Source: Chromobacterium phragmitis (GTDB lineage Bacteria > Pseudomonadota > Gammaproteobacteria > Burkholderiales > Chromobacteriaceae). From it: a stretch of 64,000 bases of DNA. The stretch covers positions 2,542,001-2,606,000 of the forward strand of contig NZ_CP029495.1 of NCBI RefSeq assembly GCF_003325475.1, given 5' to 3'. Under the pieces are notes generated by a model. It worked only from the letters and a program-made list of their open reading frames with translations, did no database searches and was not told the DNA's origin. Shown piece by piece: positions 17,596-27,407 of the stretch. Position 1 is the first letter of the stretch. The number at the start of each line of letters is the position of its first letter. A program made the translations under genes and the position numbers.

Positions 17596-18890
17596 TGGCT
17601 GTCTTCGCTAATGGCGTGATTTTCGACGGCGTCGACACTGCCCAGCCTGATTGCTGGCGTCTGGACGCCTATGTGGCCCGCGGCGGCTACCAGGCGCTGC
17701 GCCGCATTCTCGACTCCAAGATGACGCAGGAAGACGTGATCGCGGAAGTGAAGAACTCCGGCCTGCGCGGCCGCGGCGGCGCGGGCTTCCCGACCGGCCT
17801 GAAGTGGAGCTTCATGCCGCGCTCGTTCCCGGGCGACAAGTACGTCGTCTGCAACACCGACGAGGGCGAGCCGGGCACCTTCAAGGACCGCGACATCATC
17901 CGCTACAACCCGCACTCGTTGATCGAGGGCATGATCATCGCCGGTTACGCGATGGGCACCAAGGCGGGTTACAACTACATCCACGGCGAAATCTTCGAAG
18001 ACTACGTGTTGTTCGAGGAAGCGCTGGAAGAGGCGCGCAAGGCGGGTTTCCTGGGTCAGAACATCCTGGGCTCCGGCTTCAACTTCGACCTGTTCGCCCA
18101 CCACGGCTACGGCGCCTACATCTGCGGCGAAGAAACCGCGCTGCTGGAATCGCTGGAAGGCAAGAAGGGCCAGCCGCGCTTCAAGCCGCCGTTCCCGGCC
18201 AGCTTCGGCCTGTATGGCAAGCCGACCACCATCAACAACACCGAATCGTTCGCCTCGGTGCCATTCATCATCCGCGACGGCGCGCAAACCTTCCTCGAGA
18301 AGGGCAAGCCGAACAACGGCGGCACCAAGCTGTTCTCGGTTTCCGGCCACGTCAACCGTCCGGGCAACTACGAGATCGCGCTGGGCACTCCGTTCTCCGA
18401 GCTGCTGGAAATGGCCGGCGGCATGCGCGACGGCAAGAAGCTGAAGGCGGTGATCCCGGGCGGCTCGTCCGCGCCGGTGCTGCCGGCCGACATCATGATG
18501 CAGTGCACGATGGACTACGACAGCATCGCCAAAGCCGGCTCCATGCTGGGTTCGGGCGCCGTGATCGTGATGAATGAGGACGTGTGCATGGTCAAGGCGC
18601 TGGAGCGTCTGGCCTACTTCTACCACGAAGAATCCTGCGGCCAGTGCACGCCGTGCCGCGAAGGCACCGGCTGGCTGTACAAGGTGATCCATCGCATCGT
18701 CAATGGCCAAGGCCGCAAGGGCGATCTGGAGCTTCTGGATTCCGTGGGCAACAACATGGCCGGCCGCACCATCTGCGCGCTGGCCGACGCCGCGGTGTTC
18801 CCGGTTCGCAGTTTCACCAAGCATTTCCGCAATGAGTTCGAGTACGCGATCGAACACGGAAAGACCTTGGTGGATCACAAATGGTGTTGA
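17595..18890 (+). CDS. nuoF: NADH-quinone oxidoreductase subunit F
   Basis: The 431-residue subunit binds NADH, FMN and 4Fe-4S cluster N3. Visible motifs are RGRGGAGFPTGLKW for NADH/FMN, GAYICGEETALLESLEG for FMN, and CGQCTPCREGTGW starting near Cys348 for N3, with a further cysteine in GRTICALADAA. It performs the first electron transfer from NADH. The gene is four bases upstream of nuoG. Confidence 0.97.
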   Translation: MAVFANGVIFDGVDTAQPDCWRLDAYVARGGYQALRRILDSKMTQEDVIAEVKNSGLRGRGGAGFPTGLKWSFMPRSFPGDKYVVCNTDEGEPGTFKDRDIIRYNPHSLIEGMIIAGYAMGTKAGYNYIHGEIFEDYVLFEEALEEARKAGFLGQNILGSGFNFDLFAHHGYGAYICGEETALLESLEGKKGQPRFKPPFPASFGLYGKPTTINNTESFASVPFIIRDGAQTFLEKGKPNNGGTKLFSVSGHVNRPGNYEIALGTPFSELLEMAGGMRDGKKLKAVIPGGSSAPVLPADIMMQCTMDYDSIAKAGSMLGSGAVIVMNEDVCMVKALERLAYFYHEESCGQCTPCREGTGWLYKVIHRIVNGQGRKGDLELLDSVGNNMAGRTICALADAAVFPVRSFTKHFRNEFEYAIEHGKTLVDHKWC

Positions 18891-18893
18891 GCG

Positions 18894-21215
18894 ATGCTTG
18901 AAATCGAAATCGACGGTAAAAAACTGACGGTGCCGCAAGGCAGCACCGTCATCGAGGCTGCCCACTCGGTGGGCACCTACATTCCGCACTTCTGCTACCA
19001 CAAGAAGCTGTCCATCGCGGCCAACTGCCGGATGTGCCTGGTGGAAGTGGAAAAAGCGCCCAAGCCGCTGCCGGCCTGTGCCACTCCGGTCACCGACGGC
19101 ATGAAGGTCCATACCGCGTCGCCGCTGGCCAAGAAGGCCCAACAGGGCGTGATGGAATTCCTGCTGATCAACCACCCGCTGGATTGCCCGATCTGCGACC
19201 AGGGCGGCGAATGCCAGCTGCAGGATCTGGCGGTGGGCTACGGCAACTCCACCTCGCGCTACGAGGAAGAGAAGCGCGTGGTGGTGGGCAAGGACATGGG
19301 TCCGCTGGTTTCCGCCGAGGAAATGTCGCGCTGCATCCACTGCACGCGCTGCGTCCGCTTCACGGAAGAAGTGGGCGGCTTCCAGGAAATCGGCATGGCC
19401 AACCGCAGCGAGTTCTCCGAAATCCTGCCGTTCCTGGGCAAGACCGTGGACTCGGAAATCTCCGGCAACGTCATCGACCTGTGCCCGGTGGGCGCGCTGA
19501 CGTCCAAGCCGTTCCGCTACAGCACCCGCGCCTGGGAACTGTCGCGCCGCAAGTCGGTGAGCCCGCACGACGGCCTCGGCTCCAACCTGGTGGTCCAGGT
19601 GAAGAGCAATGAAGTGATGCGCGTGCTGCCGCTGGAAAACGAAGCCATCAACGAGTGCTGGATCGCCGACCGCGACCGCTTCTCCTATGAGGGCCTGAAC
19701 AGCGCCGAGCGTCTCTCCAAGCCGATGATCAAGTTCGACGGCAAGTGGCACGAGACCGACTGGGAAACCGCGCTGAACTACGTGGCCAAGGGCCTGAACG
19801 GCGTGTCCGCCGATCACGGCAAGGACGCCATCGGCTTCCTGCTGAGCCCGCACTCCACCACGGAAGAACTGCACCTGGCGCAGAAGCTGGCGCGCGCCTT
19901 CGGCGTCAACGCCGTCGACTACCGCCTGCGCCGCAGCGATTTCGCCGCCGACGCTTTCAAGCAGGGCGCCGAGTGGCTGGGCTCCACCATCGCCGAACTG
20001 GCTGACGCCAAGTCGGTGCTGGTGGTCGGCTCCACGCTGCGCAAGGAACAGCCGCTGCTGGCCTCGCGTCTGCGCCAATCGGTGAAGAAGGGCAGCGAGC
20101 TCAACATTATCCATGTCGCCGACGACAATCTGCTGACCCAGATCAAGGGCAAGCTGATCGTGTCGCCGCTGGCGCTGGTGAATGCGCTGTCGCAAGTGCT
20201 GAAGGCCGTCGCCGAGATCAAATCCGGCTCGACCGAGATCGACCTGGCTGCCGTGGAAGTGTCCGCCCAAGCGCGCGTCATCGCTGAAAGCCTGAGCGGC
20301 GCGGAAACCGCGTCCATCGCGCTGGGTAACGTCGCGCAACACCATCCGGCCTACAGTCAGCTGCTGTCGCTGGCCCAGGAAATCTCCCGCCTGTCCGGCG
20401 CGCGTTTCGGCATCCTGGCCGAAGCCGCCAACAGCGTGGGCGCCGAACTGGTGGGCGCATGGGCGCAAAACGGCGACAACGCCGCCGCGATGATCGCCAA
20501 GCCGAAGAAGGCCTACTTCCTGCTGAACGCGGAAGTGGAATTCGACAGCTACGACGGTCAGGCCGCCGTGGCCGCGATGAAGCAGGCCGCCACGGTGATC
20601 GCGCTGACCGCCTACCAGGGCCAGGGTCTGCTCGACTACGCCGACGTGCTGCTGCCGATCGCGCCGTTCTCCGAGACCGCCGGCTCCTTCGTCAACATGG
20701 AAGGCAAGCTGCAAACCTTCAACGGCGTGGTCAAGCCGCTGGGCGAAACCCGTCCGGCCTGGAAGGTGCTGCGCGTGCTGGGCAATATGCTGAATCTGGC
20801 CGGCTTCGAGCAGAACAGCGCCGAAGACGTGCGCGCCGAGTTCGGCGACCTGGCTGCCAAGCTGAACAACGCCTTGTCCAAGACAACCGCCAGCCCGGCC
20901 GTCGGCTCCGGCATCGTCCGCATCGGCGAAGTGCCGATGTACCAGGCCGACGCCGTTTGCCGCCGCGCGCCGTCGCTGCAGGCCACCAACGAAGCCAAGG
21001 GCGCCGACACCGCCTATGCCCATAGCAGCCTGCTGGCCAAGCTGGGCGTGGATGCCGGCTCCACCGCGCTGTTGAAGCAGGGCGAAGGCGAGGCCCGGGT
21101 CCGGATCGAGGCCGACGACAGCCTGCCGGCCGACGCGGTACGAGTCGCAGCAGCGCACGCTTCCACGCTGGCGCTGGGCGGCATGTTCGACGCAATCGAG
21201 ATCAAGCAGGGGTAA
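18894..21215 (+). CDS. nuoG: NADH-quinone oxidoreductase subunit G
   Basis: The 773-residue 75-kDa subunit starts with a ferredoxin-like 2Fe-2S domain (Cys34, Cys45, Cys48, Cys62). Next come the His/Cys site CPICDQGGECQLQD for N5 and two further 4Fe-4S binding stretches (CIHCTRCVRF; DLCPVGALTSKPF). The remaining two thirds resemble a molybdopterin oxidoreductase domain without obvious cofactor function. It conducts electrons from the flavin module toward NuoI/NuoB. Confidence 0.96.
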   Translation: MLEIEIDGKKLTVPQGSTVIEAAHSVGTYIPHFCYHKKLSIAANCRMCLVEVEKAPKPLPACATPVTDGMKVHTASPLAKKAQQGVMEFLLINHPLDCPICDQGGECQLQDLAVGYGNSTSRYEEEKRVVVGKDMGPLVSAEEMSRCIHCTRCVRFTEEVGGFQEIGMANRSEFSEILPFLGKTVDSEISGNVIDLCPVGALTSKPFRYSTRAWELSRRKSVSPHDGLGSNLVVQVKSNEVMRVLPLENEAINECWIADRDRFSYEGLNSAERLSKPMIKFDGKWHETDWETALNYVAKGLNGVSADHGKDAIGFLLSPHSTTEELHLAQKLARAFGVNAVDYRLRRSDFAADAFKQGAEWLGSTIAELADAKSVLVVGSTLRKEQPLLASRLRQSVKKGSELNIIHVADDNLLTQIKGKLIVSPLALVNALSQVLKAVAEIKSGSTEIDLAAVEVSAQARVIAESLSGAETASIALGNVAQHHPAYSQLLSLAQEISRLSGARFGILAEAANSVGAELVGAWAQNGDNAAAMIAKPKKAYFLLNAEVEFDSYDGQAAVAAMKQAATVIALTAYQGQGLLDYADVLLPIAPFSETAGSFVNMEGKLQTFNGVVKPLGETRPAWKVLRVLGNMLNLAGFEQNSAEDVRAEFGDLAAKLNNALSKTTASPAVGSGIVRIGEVPMYQADAVCRRAPSLQATNEAKGADTAYAHSSLLAKLGVDAGSTALLKQGEGEARVRIEADDSLPADAVRVAAAHASTLALGGMFDAIEIKQG

Positions 21216-21218
21216 GCG

Positions 21219-22265
21219 ATGGAGTTCTTGCAAGGTATTCTTGGCACTGACGCGGGGCTCCTGGTGTGGACCCTGCTGAAGATCATCGCCATCGTGCTGC
21301 CGATGTTGGGCTGCGTGGCGTATCTGACGCTGGCCGAGCGCAAGGTGATCGGCTACATGCAGATCCGCATCGGCCCCAACCGGGTCGGCTATTTCGGCCT
21401 GCTGCAGCCCATCGCCGACGCGGTGAAGCTGCTGATGAAGGAAATCATCCTGCCGACCAACTCCAGCAAGGGCCTGTTCCTGCTGGCGCCGGTGCTGTCC
21501 ATCGGGCCGGCTCTGGCGGCCTGGGCGGTGATTCCGTTCACCGACAAGCTGGTGCTGGCCAACGTGAACGCCTCGCTGCTGTACATCCTGGCGCTGACCT
21601 CGATGGGCGTGTACGGCGTGATCATCGCCGGCTGGGCGGGCAACTCGAAGTACTCCTTCCTCGGCGCGATGCGTTCCGCCGCTCAGATCGTATCCTACGA
21701 ACTGGCGATGGGCTTCGCGCTGGTCGGCGTGCTGATGGTGTCCGGCAGCTTGAACCTGGTCGACATCGTGCATCAGCAGTCGTTCGGCAGGGGCGATGGC
21801 TCCATCCTGTCCTGGAACTGGATCCCGCTGTTCCCGCTGTTCATCGTCTACCTGATCTCCGGCGTGGCCGAGACCAACCGCGCGCCGTTCGACGTGGCCG
21901 AAGGCGAATCGGAAATCGTGGCCGGTTTCCACGTGGAATACTCGGGCATGGCCTTCGCCATTTTCTTCCTGGCCGAATACGCCAACATGATCCTGGTGGC
22001 CGCGCTGACCGCGCTGCTGTTCCTGGGCGGCTGGCTGTCGCCGTTCCCGGCATCCTGGGGCATCCTGGGCGCCGGCGGCTTCCACTGGCTGGCGGCCAAG
22101 GTCGCGATGGTGCTGTTCTGCTTCCTGTGGTTCCGCGCCACCTTCCCGCGCTATCGTTATGACCAGATCATGCGTCTTGGCTGGAAGGTGTTCATCCCGG
22201 TGACCCTGGCGTGGATCCTGGTGGTGGGCGTGTGGATGTTTACCCCGCTGTCCATTTGGCACTGA
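21219..22265 (+). CDS. nuoH: NADH-quinone oxidoreductase subunit H
   Basis: The 348-residue membrane subunit has about eight helices. Typical NuoH stretches are LAERKVIGYMQIRIGPNRVG, then LQPIADAVKLLMKE and VAETNRAPFDVAEGESEIVAGFH in part (ETNRAPFDVAEGESE). It forms the membrane end of the quinone cavity and links the redox arm to the proton path. It starts three bases after nuoG. Confidence 0.97.
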   Translation: MEFLQGILGTDAGLLVWTLLKIIAIVLPMLGCVAYLTLAERKVIGYMQIRIGPNRVGYFGLLQPIADAVKLLMKEIILPTNSSKGLFLLAPVLSIGPALAAWAVIPFTDKLVLANVNASLLYILALTSMGVYGVIIAGWAGNSKYSFLGAMRSAAQIVSYELAMGFALVGVLMVSGSLNLVDIVHQQSFGRGDGSILSWNWIPLFPLFIVYLISGVAETNRAPFDVAEGESEIVAGFHVEYSGMAFAIFFLAEYANMILVAALTALLFLGGWLSPFPASWGILGAGGFHWLAAKVAMVLFCFLWFRATFPRYRYDQIMRLGWKVFIPVTLAWILVVGVWMFTPLSIWH

Positions 22266-22285
22266 GACAGGGGATAGGTGAAAAA

Positions 22286-22774
22286 ATGAATTCGATCCGC
22301 AACTTTTTCAAGACCTTCCTGCTGGTGGAGCTGGTCAAGGGCCTGATGGTCACTGGCCGCTACTTCTTCGCCCGCAAGATCACGGTGCAATTCCCGGAAG
22401 AGAAAACGCCGATTTCGCCGCGTTTCCGCGGCCTGCACGCGCAGCGCCGCTACGCCAACGGCGAGGAGCGCTGCATCGCCTGCAAACTGTGCGAGGCAGT
22501 GTGCCCGGCGCTGGCGATCAGCATCGAGTCCGAGCAGCGCGAAGACGGCACCCGCCGCACCTCGCGCTACGACATCGACCTGACCAAGTGCATCTTCTGC
22601 GGCTTCTGCGAGGAAGCCTGTCCGGTGGACGCGATCGTGGAAACCCACATCTTCGAATACCACGGTGAAAAACGTGGCGACCTCTACTACACCAAGCCGA
22701 TGCTGCTGGCGATCGGCGACAAGTACGAGGCCGAAATCGCCGCCAACAAGGCGGCCGACGCCAAGTATCGCTAA
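22286..22774 (+). CDS. nuoI: NADH-quinone oxidoreductase subunit I
   Basis: The 162-residue 8Fe ferredoxin-type subunit binds clusters N6a and N6b through two CxxCxxCxxxCP motifs: Cys63/66/69/73 and Cys102/105/108/112. The N-terminal amphipathic helix (FFKTFLLVELVKGL) anchors it to the membrane. ATG 22286 follows GGGGATAGG; an upstream in-frame ATG would overlap nuoH and adds unrelated residues. Confidence 0.96.
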   Translation: MNSIRNFFKTFLLVELVKGLMVTGRYFFARKITVQFPEEKTPISPRFRGLHAQRRYANGEERCIACKLCEAVCPALAISIESEQREDGTRRTSRYDIDLTKCIFCGFCEEACPVDAIVETHIFEYHGEKRGDLYYTKPMLLAIGDKYEAEIAANKAADAKYR

Positions 22775-22783
22775 GGGGAGGCC

Positions 22784-23428
22784 ATGAACCTAACTACGGT
22801 AATTTTCTACGTTCTGTCCGCCATCCTGATCTTCGCCGGTCTGCGCGTGGTGACGGCCAAGAACCCGGTCCATGCCGCGCTGTATCTGGTGCTGGCCTTC
22901 TTCACCAGCGCCGGCCACTGGTTGCTGATGGAGTCGGAGTTCCTGGCGATCACGCTGGTGCTGGTTTATGTCGGCGCGGTGATGGTGCTGTTCCTGTTCG
23001 TGGTGATGATGCTGGACATCAACATCGAGAAGCTGCGCGAAGGCTTCTGGAAGAACCTGCCGGTGGCCGCCACCGTCGGCGCCATCATGGTGTTCGAAAT
23101 GGCGCTGATCCTGGTGAGCCCGGACGCGGCGCTGTCGCAGTACAAGGCCGGCGCGCCGCTGGCCGCCGACTTCAGCAACGTGAAGGTGCTGGGCAGCCAG
23201 CTGTACACCACCTATCTGCTGCCGTTCGAGATCGCGGCGGTCGTGCTGCTGCTGGCGATGATCGCCGCCATCGGCCTGACCATGCGCTCGCGCAAGGACA
23301 GCAAGGTGATCGACCCCGCCGTTCAGGTGAAGGTGCGCCGCGAAGACCGCGTCCGCATCGTCAAGATGGACGCCGTGAAAAAAGTGGAAGCGGCCGACGC
23401 GGCCGATTCCGGTGAGCAACAGGCCTGA
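22784..23428 (+). CDS. nuoJ: NADH-quinone oxidoreductase subunit J
   Basis: The 214-residue protein has five predicted membrane helices. The conserved helix-3 region AITLVLVYVGAVMVLFLFVVMM is present (here in parts VLVYVGAVMVLFLF). It contributes to the proton path beside NuoK. The C-terminal 45 residues are hydrophilic and rich in Lys, Arg and Asp. GGGGAGG precedes the ATG. Confidence 0.95.
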   Translation: MNLTTVIFYVLSAILIFAGLRVVTAKNPVHAALYLVLAFFTSAGHWLLMESEFLAITLVLVYVGAVMVLFLFVVMMLDINIEKLREGFWKNLPVAATVGAIMVFEMALILVSPDAALSQYKAGAPLAADFSNVKVLGSQLYTTYLLPFEIAAVVLLLAMIAAIGLTMRSRKDSKVIDPAVQVKVRREDRVRIVKMDAVKKVEAADAADSGEQQA

Positions 23429-23456
23429 CGGCCAATCAACCAATAAGGGAGGAAAC

Positions 23457-23762
23457 GTGCTGACACTGACTCACTTTCTGGTGCTGGCCGCCATCCTGTT
23501 CGCCATCAGCGTGCTCGGGATTTTCCTGAACCGGAAAAACCTGATCATCCTGCTGATGGCCATCGAGCTGATGCTGCTGGCGGTGAATTTCAACTTCATC
23601 GCGTTTTCGCACTACCTGTCGGATTCGGCAGGCCAGATCTTCGTGTTCTTCATCCTGACGGTTGCCGCCGCCGAGTCCGCCATTGGTCTGGCGATTCTGG
23701 TGGTGTTGTTCCGCAACCTGCAGAGCATCAACGTTGAAGACTTGGGCAGCCTCAAGGGCTAA
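23457..23762 (+). CDS. nuoK: NADH-quinone oxidoreductase subunit K
   Basis: The 101-residue, three-helix protein begins at GTG 23457 after an excellent AAGGGAGGAAAC site. It has the NuoK core LNRKNLIILLMAIELMLLAVNFNF (parts: GIFLNRKNLIILLMAIELML), with membrane glutamates used in proton transfer. Starting further upstream would overlap nuoJ and add non-family residues. The length is exactly as usual. Confidence 0.95.
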   Translation: MLTLTHFLVLAAILFAISVLGIFLNRKNLIILLMAIELMLLAVNFNFIAFSHYLSDSAGQIFVFFILTVAAAESAIGLAILVVLFRNLQSINVEDLGSLKG

Positions 23763-23794
23763 GGCAAACCGGAACCACTACAAAGCACAAAAGC

Positions 23795-25846
23795 ATGGAT
23801 ATGAAGAGCTTATACCTGCTGATTGCACTCGCCCCACTGGCGGGTTCCATCATTGCGGGCCTGTTTGGATGGGCGATCGGGCGGCGCGCCTCGCACGTCG
23901 TCACGATAGCCGGCGTGGCGGTGTCCGCCGCGCTGTCGCTCAAGGTGCTTCTCGGCTTCCTCAATGGAAGCGCGGAAGTGTTCAATGGACCGGTTTACAC
24001 TTGGCTGACCGTCGGCGGTCATGAGTACGCCGTGGGCTTCCTGGTGGATTCGCTGACCGCGATGATGCTGGTGGTGGTCACCAGCGTGTCGCTGATGGTG
24101 CATATCTACACCATCGGCTACATGCAGGATGATCCGGGCTACCAGCGCTTCTTCAGCTACATCTCGCTGTTCACCTTCTCGATGCTGATGCTGGTGATGA
24201 GCAACAACTTCGTCCAGCTGTTCTTCGGCTGGGAAGCTGTGGGCCTGGTGTCCTACCTGTTGATCGGCTTCTGGTTCAAGCGCCCGACCGCGGTGTTCGC
24301 CAACCTGAAGGCCTTTCTGGTCAACCGCGTCGGCGACTTCGGCTTCTTGCTGGGCATCGGCATGGTGCTGGCTTACTTCGGCGGCTCGCTGAACTACAGC
24401 GACGTGTTCGCCGCCGCTCCGGCGCTGGCGCAGAAGACCGTCGAGCTGATCCCGGGCCAGGAGTGGTCGCTGATGACCGTCACCTGCATCCTGCTGTTCA
24501 TCGGCGCGATGGGCAAGTCGGCGCAGTTCCCGCTGCACGTGTGGCTGCCGGACTCGATGGAAGGCCCGACCCCGATCTCCGCGCTGATCCACGCGGCCAC
24601 CATGGTGACCGCCGGCATCTTCATGGTGTCGCGGATGAGCCCGCTGTTCGAGCTGTCCGACGTCGCCCTGAACGTGGTGATGGTGGCCGGCGCGATCACC
24701 GCGCTGTTCATGGGCCTGCTGGGCATCGTGCAGAACGACATCAAGCGCGTGGTGGCCTACTCCACGCTGTCGCAGCTGGGCTACATGACCGTGGCGCTGG
24801 GCGCGTCCGCCTACTCGGTGGCGATGTTCCACGTGATGACCCACGCCTTCTTCAAGGCGCTGCTGTTCCTGGCCGCGGGCTCCGTGATCATCGGCATGCA
24901 CCATGATCAGGACATGCGCAACATGGGCGGCCTGCGCAAGTACATGCCCATCACCTGGATCACCTCGCTGCTGGGTTCGCTGGCGCTGATCGGCACGCCG
25001 TTCTTCTCCGGCTTCTATTCCAAGGATTCGATCATCGAGGCGGTCAAGGTCTCCCACCTGTCCGCGTCGGGCTTCGCCTATTTCGCCGTGGTGGCGGGCG
25101 TGTTCATCACCGCCTTCTACTCCTTCCGCATGTACTTCCTGGTCTTCCACGGCAAGGAGCGCTGGATGGAGAACCATGGCTCGCAGCATGAGCACCATGG
25201 CGACAGCGACGAAGAAGAAGTGTCCCACGACCATCATCATGGACTGGGTCCGAACGACAAGCCGCATGAAAGCCCATGGGTGGTGACGCTGCCGCTGGTG
25301 CTGCTGGCCATCCCGTCGGTGTTGGTCGGCTTCTTCGGCATCGACAAGCTGGTTTACGGCACTTTCTTCGACAACGTGATCGCGGTGAATCATGCCGCGC
25401 ATCCGGGCATGGAAGAACTGGCGCACGAGTTCCACGGCGCCGTCGCCATGGCGTTGCACTCGTTCACCACGCTGCCGCTGTGGCTGGCCATCGCCGGCGT
25501 CGCCACCGCCTGGTTCTTCTACATGAAGGCGCCGCACATCCCGGCCGCCATCAAGGAGAAGTGCGCGCCGATCCACAGGCTGCTGGAAAACAAGTACTAC
25601 CTGGACGAGATCTACTTCGCCGTGTTCGCCAAGGGCTCGCGCGCCATCGGCACCTTCTTCTGGAAGGTGGGCGACACGCTGCTGATCGACGGCCTGATGG
25701 TCAACGGCACCGCCAAGCTGGTGGGCTGGTTCTCCAGCGTGGTGCGCCGCGCGCAGACCGGCTTCATCTACAGCTACGCCACCGCGATGATCATCGGCGT
25801 GCTGGGTCTGATGACTTGGTGGTTCCTGCCGCTGATTCTGCGTTGA
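23795..25846 (+). CDS. nuoL: NADH-quinone oxidoreductase subunit L
   Basis: The 683-residue antiporter-like subunit has about 16 helices and the long lateral C-terminal helix. Key segments are FFGWEAVGLVSYLLIGFW, then GKSAQFPLHVWLPDSMEGPT and the lysine-bearing QNDIKRVVAYSTLSQLGYM. A His-rich loop (HEHHGDSDEEE ... HDHHHG, around residues 466-485) lies between helices and may bind metal. ATG 23795 or 23801 may be used. Confidence 0.96.
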   Translation: MDMKSLYLLIALAPLAGSIIAGLFGWAIGRRASHVVTIAGVAVSAALSLKVLLGFLNGSAEVFNGPVYTWLTVGGHEYAVGFLVDSLTAMMLVVVTSVSLMVHIYTIGYMQDDPGYQRFFSYISLFTFSMLMLVMSNNFVQLFFGWEAVGLVSYLLIGFWFKRPTAVFANLKAFLVNRVGDFGFLLGIGMVLAYFGGSLNYSDVFAAAPALAQKTVELIPGQEWSLMTVTCILLFIGAMGKSAQFPLHVWLPDSMEGPTPISALIHAATMVTAGIFMVSRMSPLFELSDVALNVVMVAGAITALFMGLLGIVQNDIKRVVAYSTLSQLGYMTVALGASAYSVAMFHVMTHAFFKALLFLAAGSVIIGMHHDQDMRNMGGLRKYMPITWITSLLGSLALIGTPFFSGFYSKDSIIEAVKVSHLSASGFAYFAVVAGVFITAFYSFRMYFLVFHGKERWMENHGSQHEHHGDSDEEEVSHDHHHGLGPNDKPHESPWVVTLPLVLLAIPSVLVGFFGIDKLVYGTFFDNVIAVNHAAHPGMEELAHEFHGAVAMALHSFTTLPLWLAIAGVATAWFFYMKAPHIPAAIKEKCAPIHRLLENKYYLDEIYFAVFAKGSRAIGTFFWKVGDTLLIDGLMVNGTAKLVGWFSSVVRRAQTGFIYSYATAMIIGVLGLMTWWFLPLILR

Positions 25847-25886
25847 GTCCGGATTCCGGGATTGAAATAACAATATAGGTTTGACT

Positions 25887-27386
25887 ATGTTCACAAATCT
25901 GTTAAGTCTGGTGATCTGGACGCCGATACTGGCAGGCCTGGCAGTGCTGGCCACCGGCGGCGACCAGCGCGCGCCGCTGGCGCGCTGGCTGGCCTTGGCG
26001 GGCGCCCTGGCGGGCTTCCTGCTGTCGGTCCCGCTGTTCACCGAGTTCAACAACCTGAACGGCGGCATGCAGTTCGAAGAGATGAAGCCGTGGATCGCTT
26101 CGCTCAACATCAACTACCACCTGGGCGTGGACGGCATCTCCATGCTGTTCGTGGTGTTGAACAGCTTCACCACGCTGTTGGTGGTGATCGCCGGCTGGGA
26201 AGTGATCCAGAAGCGCGTGGCGCAGTACATGGCCGCCTTCCTGATCATGTCCGGCCTGATCAACGGCGCCTTCGCCGCGCTGGACGCCATCCTGTTCTAT
26301 GTCTTCTTCGAAGGCATGCTGATCCCGATGTACCTGATCATCGGCGTCTGGGGCGGTCCGCGCCGCGTTTACGCGTCGATCAAGTTCTTCCTGTACACGC
26401 TGCTCGGCTCGCTGCTGATGCTGGTGGCGCTGATCTACCTGTACTTCCAGGCCGGCAAGAGCTTCGAGATCCTGGCTTTCCACGACATCGCCAAAATCTC
26501 GCTGACCGCGCAGATCCTGCTGTTCGTCGCCTTCTTCATGTCCTTCGCGGTGAAGGTGCCGATGTGGCCGGTGCACACCTGGCTGCCGGACGCCCACGTG
26601 GAAGCGCCGACCGGCGGTTCCATGGTGCTGGCCGCGATCACGCTGAAGATCGGCGCTTACGGCTTCCTGCGGTTCGTGCTGCCCATCCTGCCGGACGCCG
26701 CGCGCGAGCTGTCGCCCGTCGTCGTCACCCTGTCGTTGATCGCCGTGGTCTACATCGGCCTGGTGGCGCTGGTGCAGTCGGACATGAAGAAGCTGGTGGC
26801 GTACTCGTCCATCTCCCACATGGGCTTCGTGACCCTGGGCCTGTTCCTGTTCACCGGCAGCGAACTGAACCAGTGGGCGGTTGAGGGCGCGCTGGTGCAG
26901 ATGGTGTCCCACGGCTTCGTTTCCGCCGCGATGTTCTTCTGCATCGGCGTGATGTACGACCGCGTGCACAGCCGCAACATCGCCGACTACGGCGGCGTGG
27001 CCAACAAGATGCCCGTCTTCGCGGCCTTCATGATGCTGTTCGCGATGGCCAACTCCGGCCTGCCGGCCACTTCCGGCTTCGTCGGCGAGTTCATGGTGAT
27101 CCTGGGCGCGGTGCAGGTGAACTTCTGGTACGCCGCGCTGGCCGCCACCACGCTGATCTTCGGCGCCGCCTACACCCTGTGGATGTACAAGCGCGTGATC
27201 TTCGGCGACGTGGCCAACCAGCATGTGGCCGAGCTGTCCGACGTCAACAAGCGCGAATTCCTGGTGCTGGCCATCCTGGCCGTGATGGTGCTGGGCATGG
27301 GTCTGTACCCGCAGGCTTTCGTCGCCAAGATGCATCTGGCGGTCAACGACCTGATCATGCACGTCGCTCAGACCAAGCTGCCGTAA
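25887..27386 (+). CDS. nuoM: NADH-quinone oxidoreductase subunit M
   Basis: The 499-residue antiporter-like proton pump has the motifs YHLGVDGISMLFVVLNSF, FFEGMLIPMYLIIGVWGG, VPMWPVHTWLPDAHVEAPT and QSDMKKLVAYSSISHMGF. These hold the conserved membrane glutamate and lysines. ATG 25887 is preferred over an in-frame TTG two codons earlier because it gives the normal N-terminus MFTNLLSLVIWTP. The start is 40 bases after nuoL. Confidence 0.96.
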   Translation: MFTNLLSLVIWTPILAGLAVLATGGDQRAPLARWLALAGALAGFLLSVPLFTEFNNLNGGMQFEEMKPWIASLNINYHLGVDGISMLFVVLNSFTTLLVVIAGWEVIQKRVAQYMAAFLIMSGLINGAFAALDAILFYVFFEGMLIPMYLIIGVWGGPRRVYASIKFFLYTLLGSLLMLVALIYLYFQAGKSFEILAFHDIAKISLTAQILLFVAFFMSFAVKVPMWPVHTWLPDAHVEAPTGGSMVLAAITLKIGAYGFLRFVLPILPDAARELSPVVVTLSLIAVVYIGLVALVQSDMKKLVAYSSISHMGFVTLGLFLFTGSELNQWAVEGALVQMVSHGFVSAAMFFCIGVMYDRVHSRNIADYGGVANKMPVFAAFMMLFAMANSGLPATSGFVGEFMVILGAVQVNFWYAALAATTLIFGAAYTLWMYKRVIFGDVANQHVAELSDVNKREFLVLAILAVMVLGMGLYPQAFVAKMHLAVNDLIMHVAQTKLP

Positions 27387-27407
27387 GGACGGAAGGAATA
27401 AACACAA

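Noticed and set aside
17316..22262. A 1,648-codon open frame on the minus strand, opposite nuoE to nuoI
   Set aside because: Its translation is a low-complexity run of His, Arg, Gln, Ala and Gly without domains, as expected opposite GC-rich genes whose third codon positions are mostly G or C. The plus-strand proteins are unmistakable.
23810..26113. A 767-codon minus-strand open frame opposite nuoL
   Set aside because: Mirror of the GC-rich nuoL codons; no motifs.
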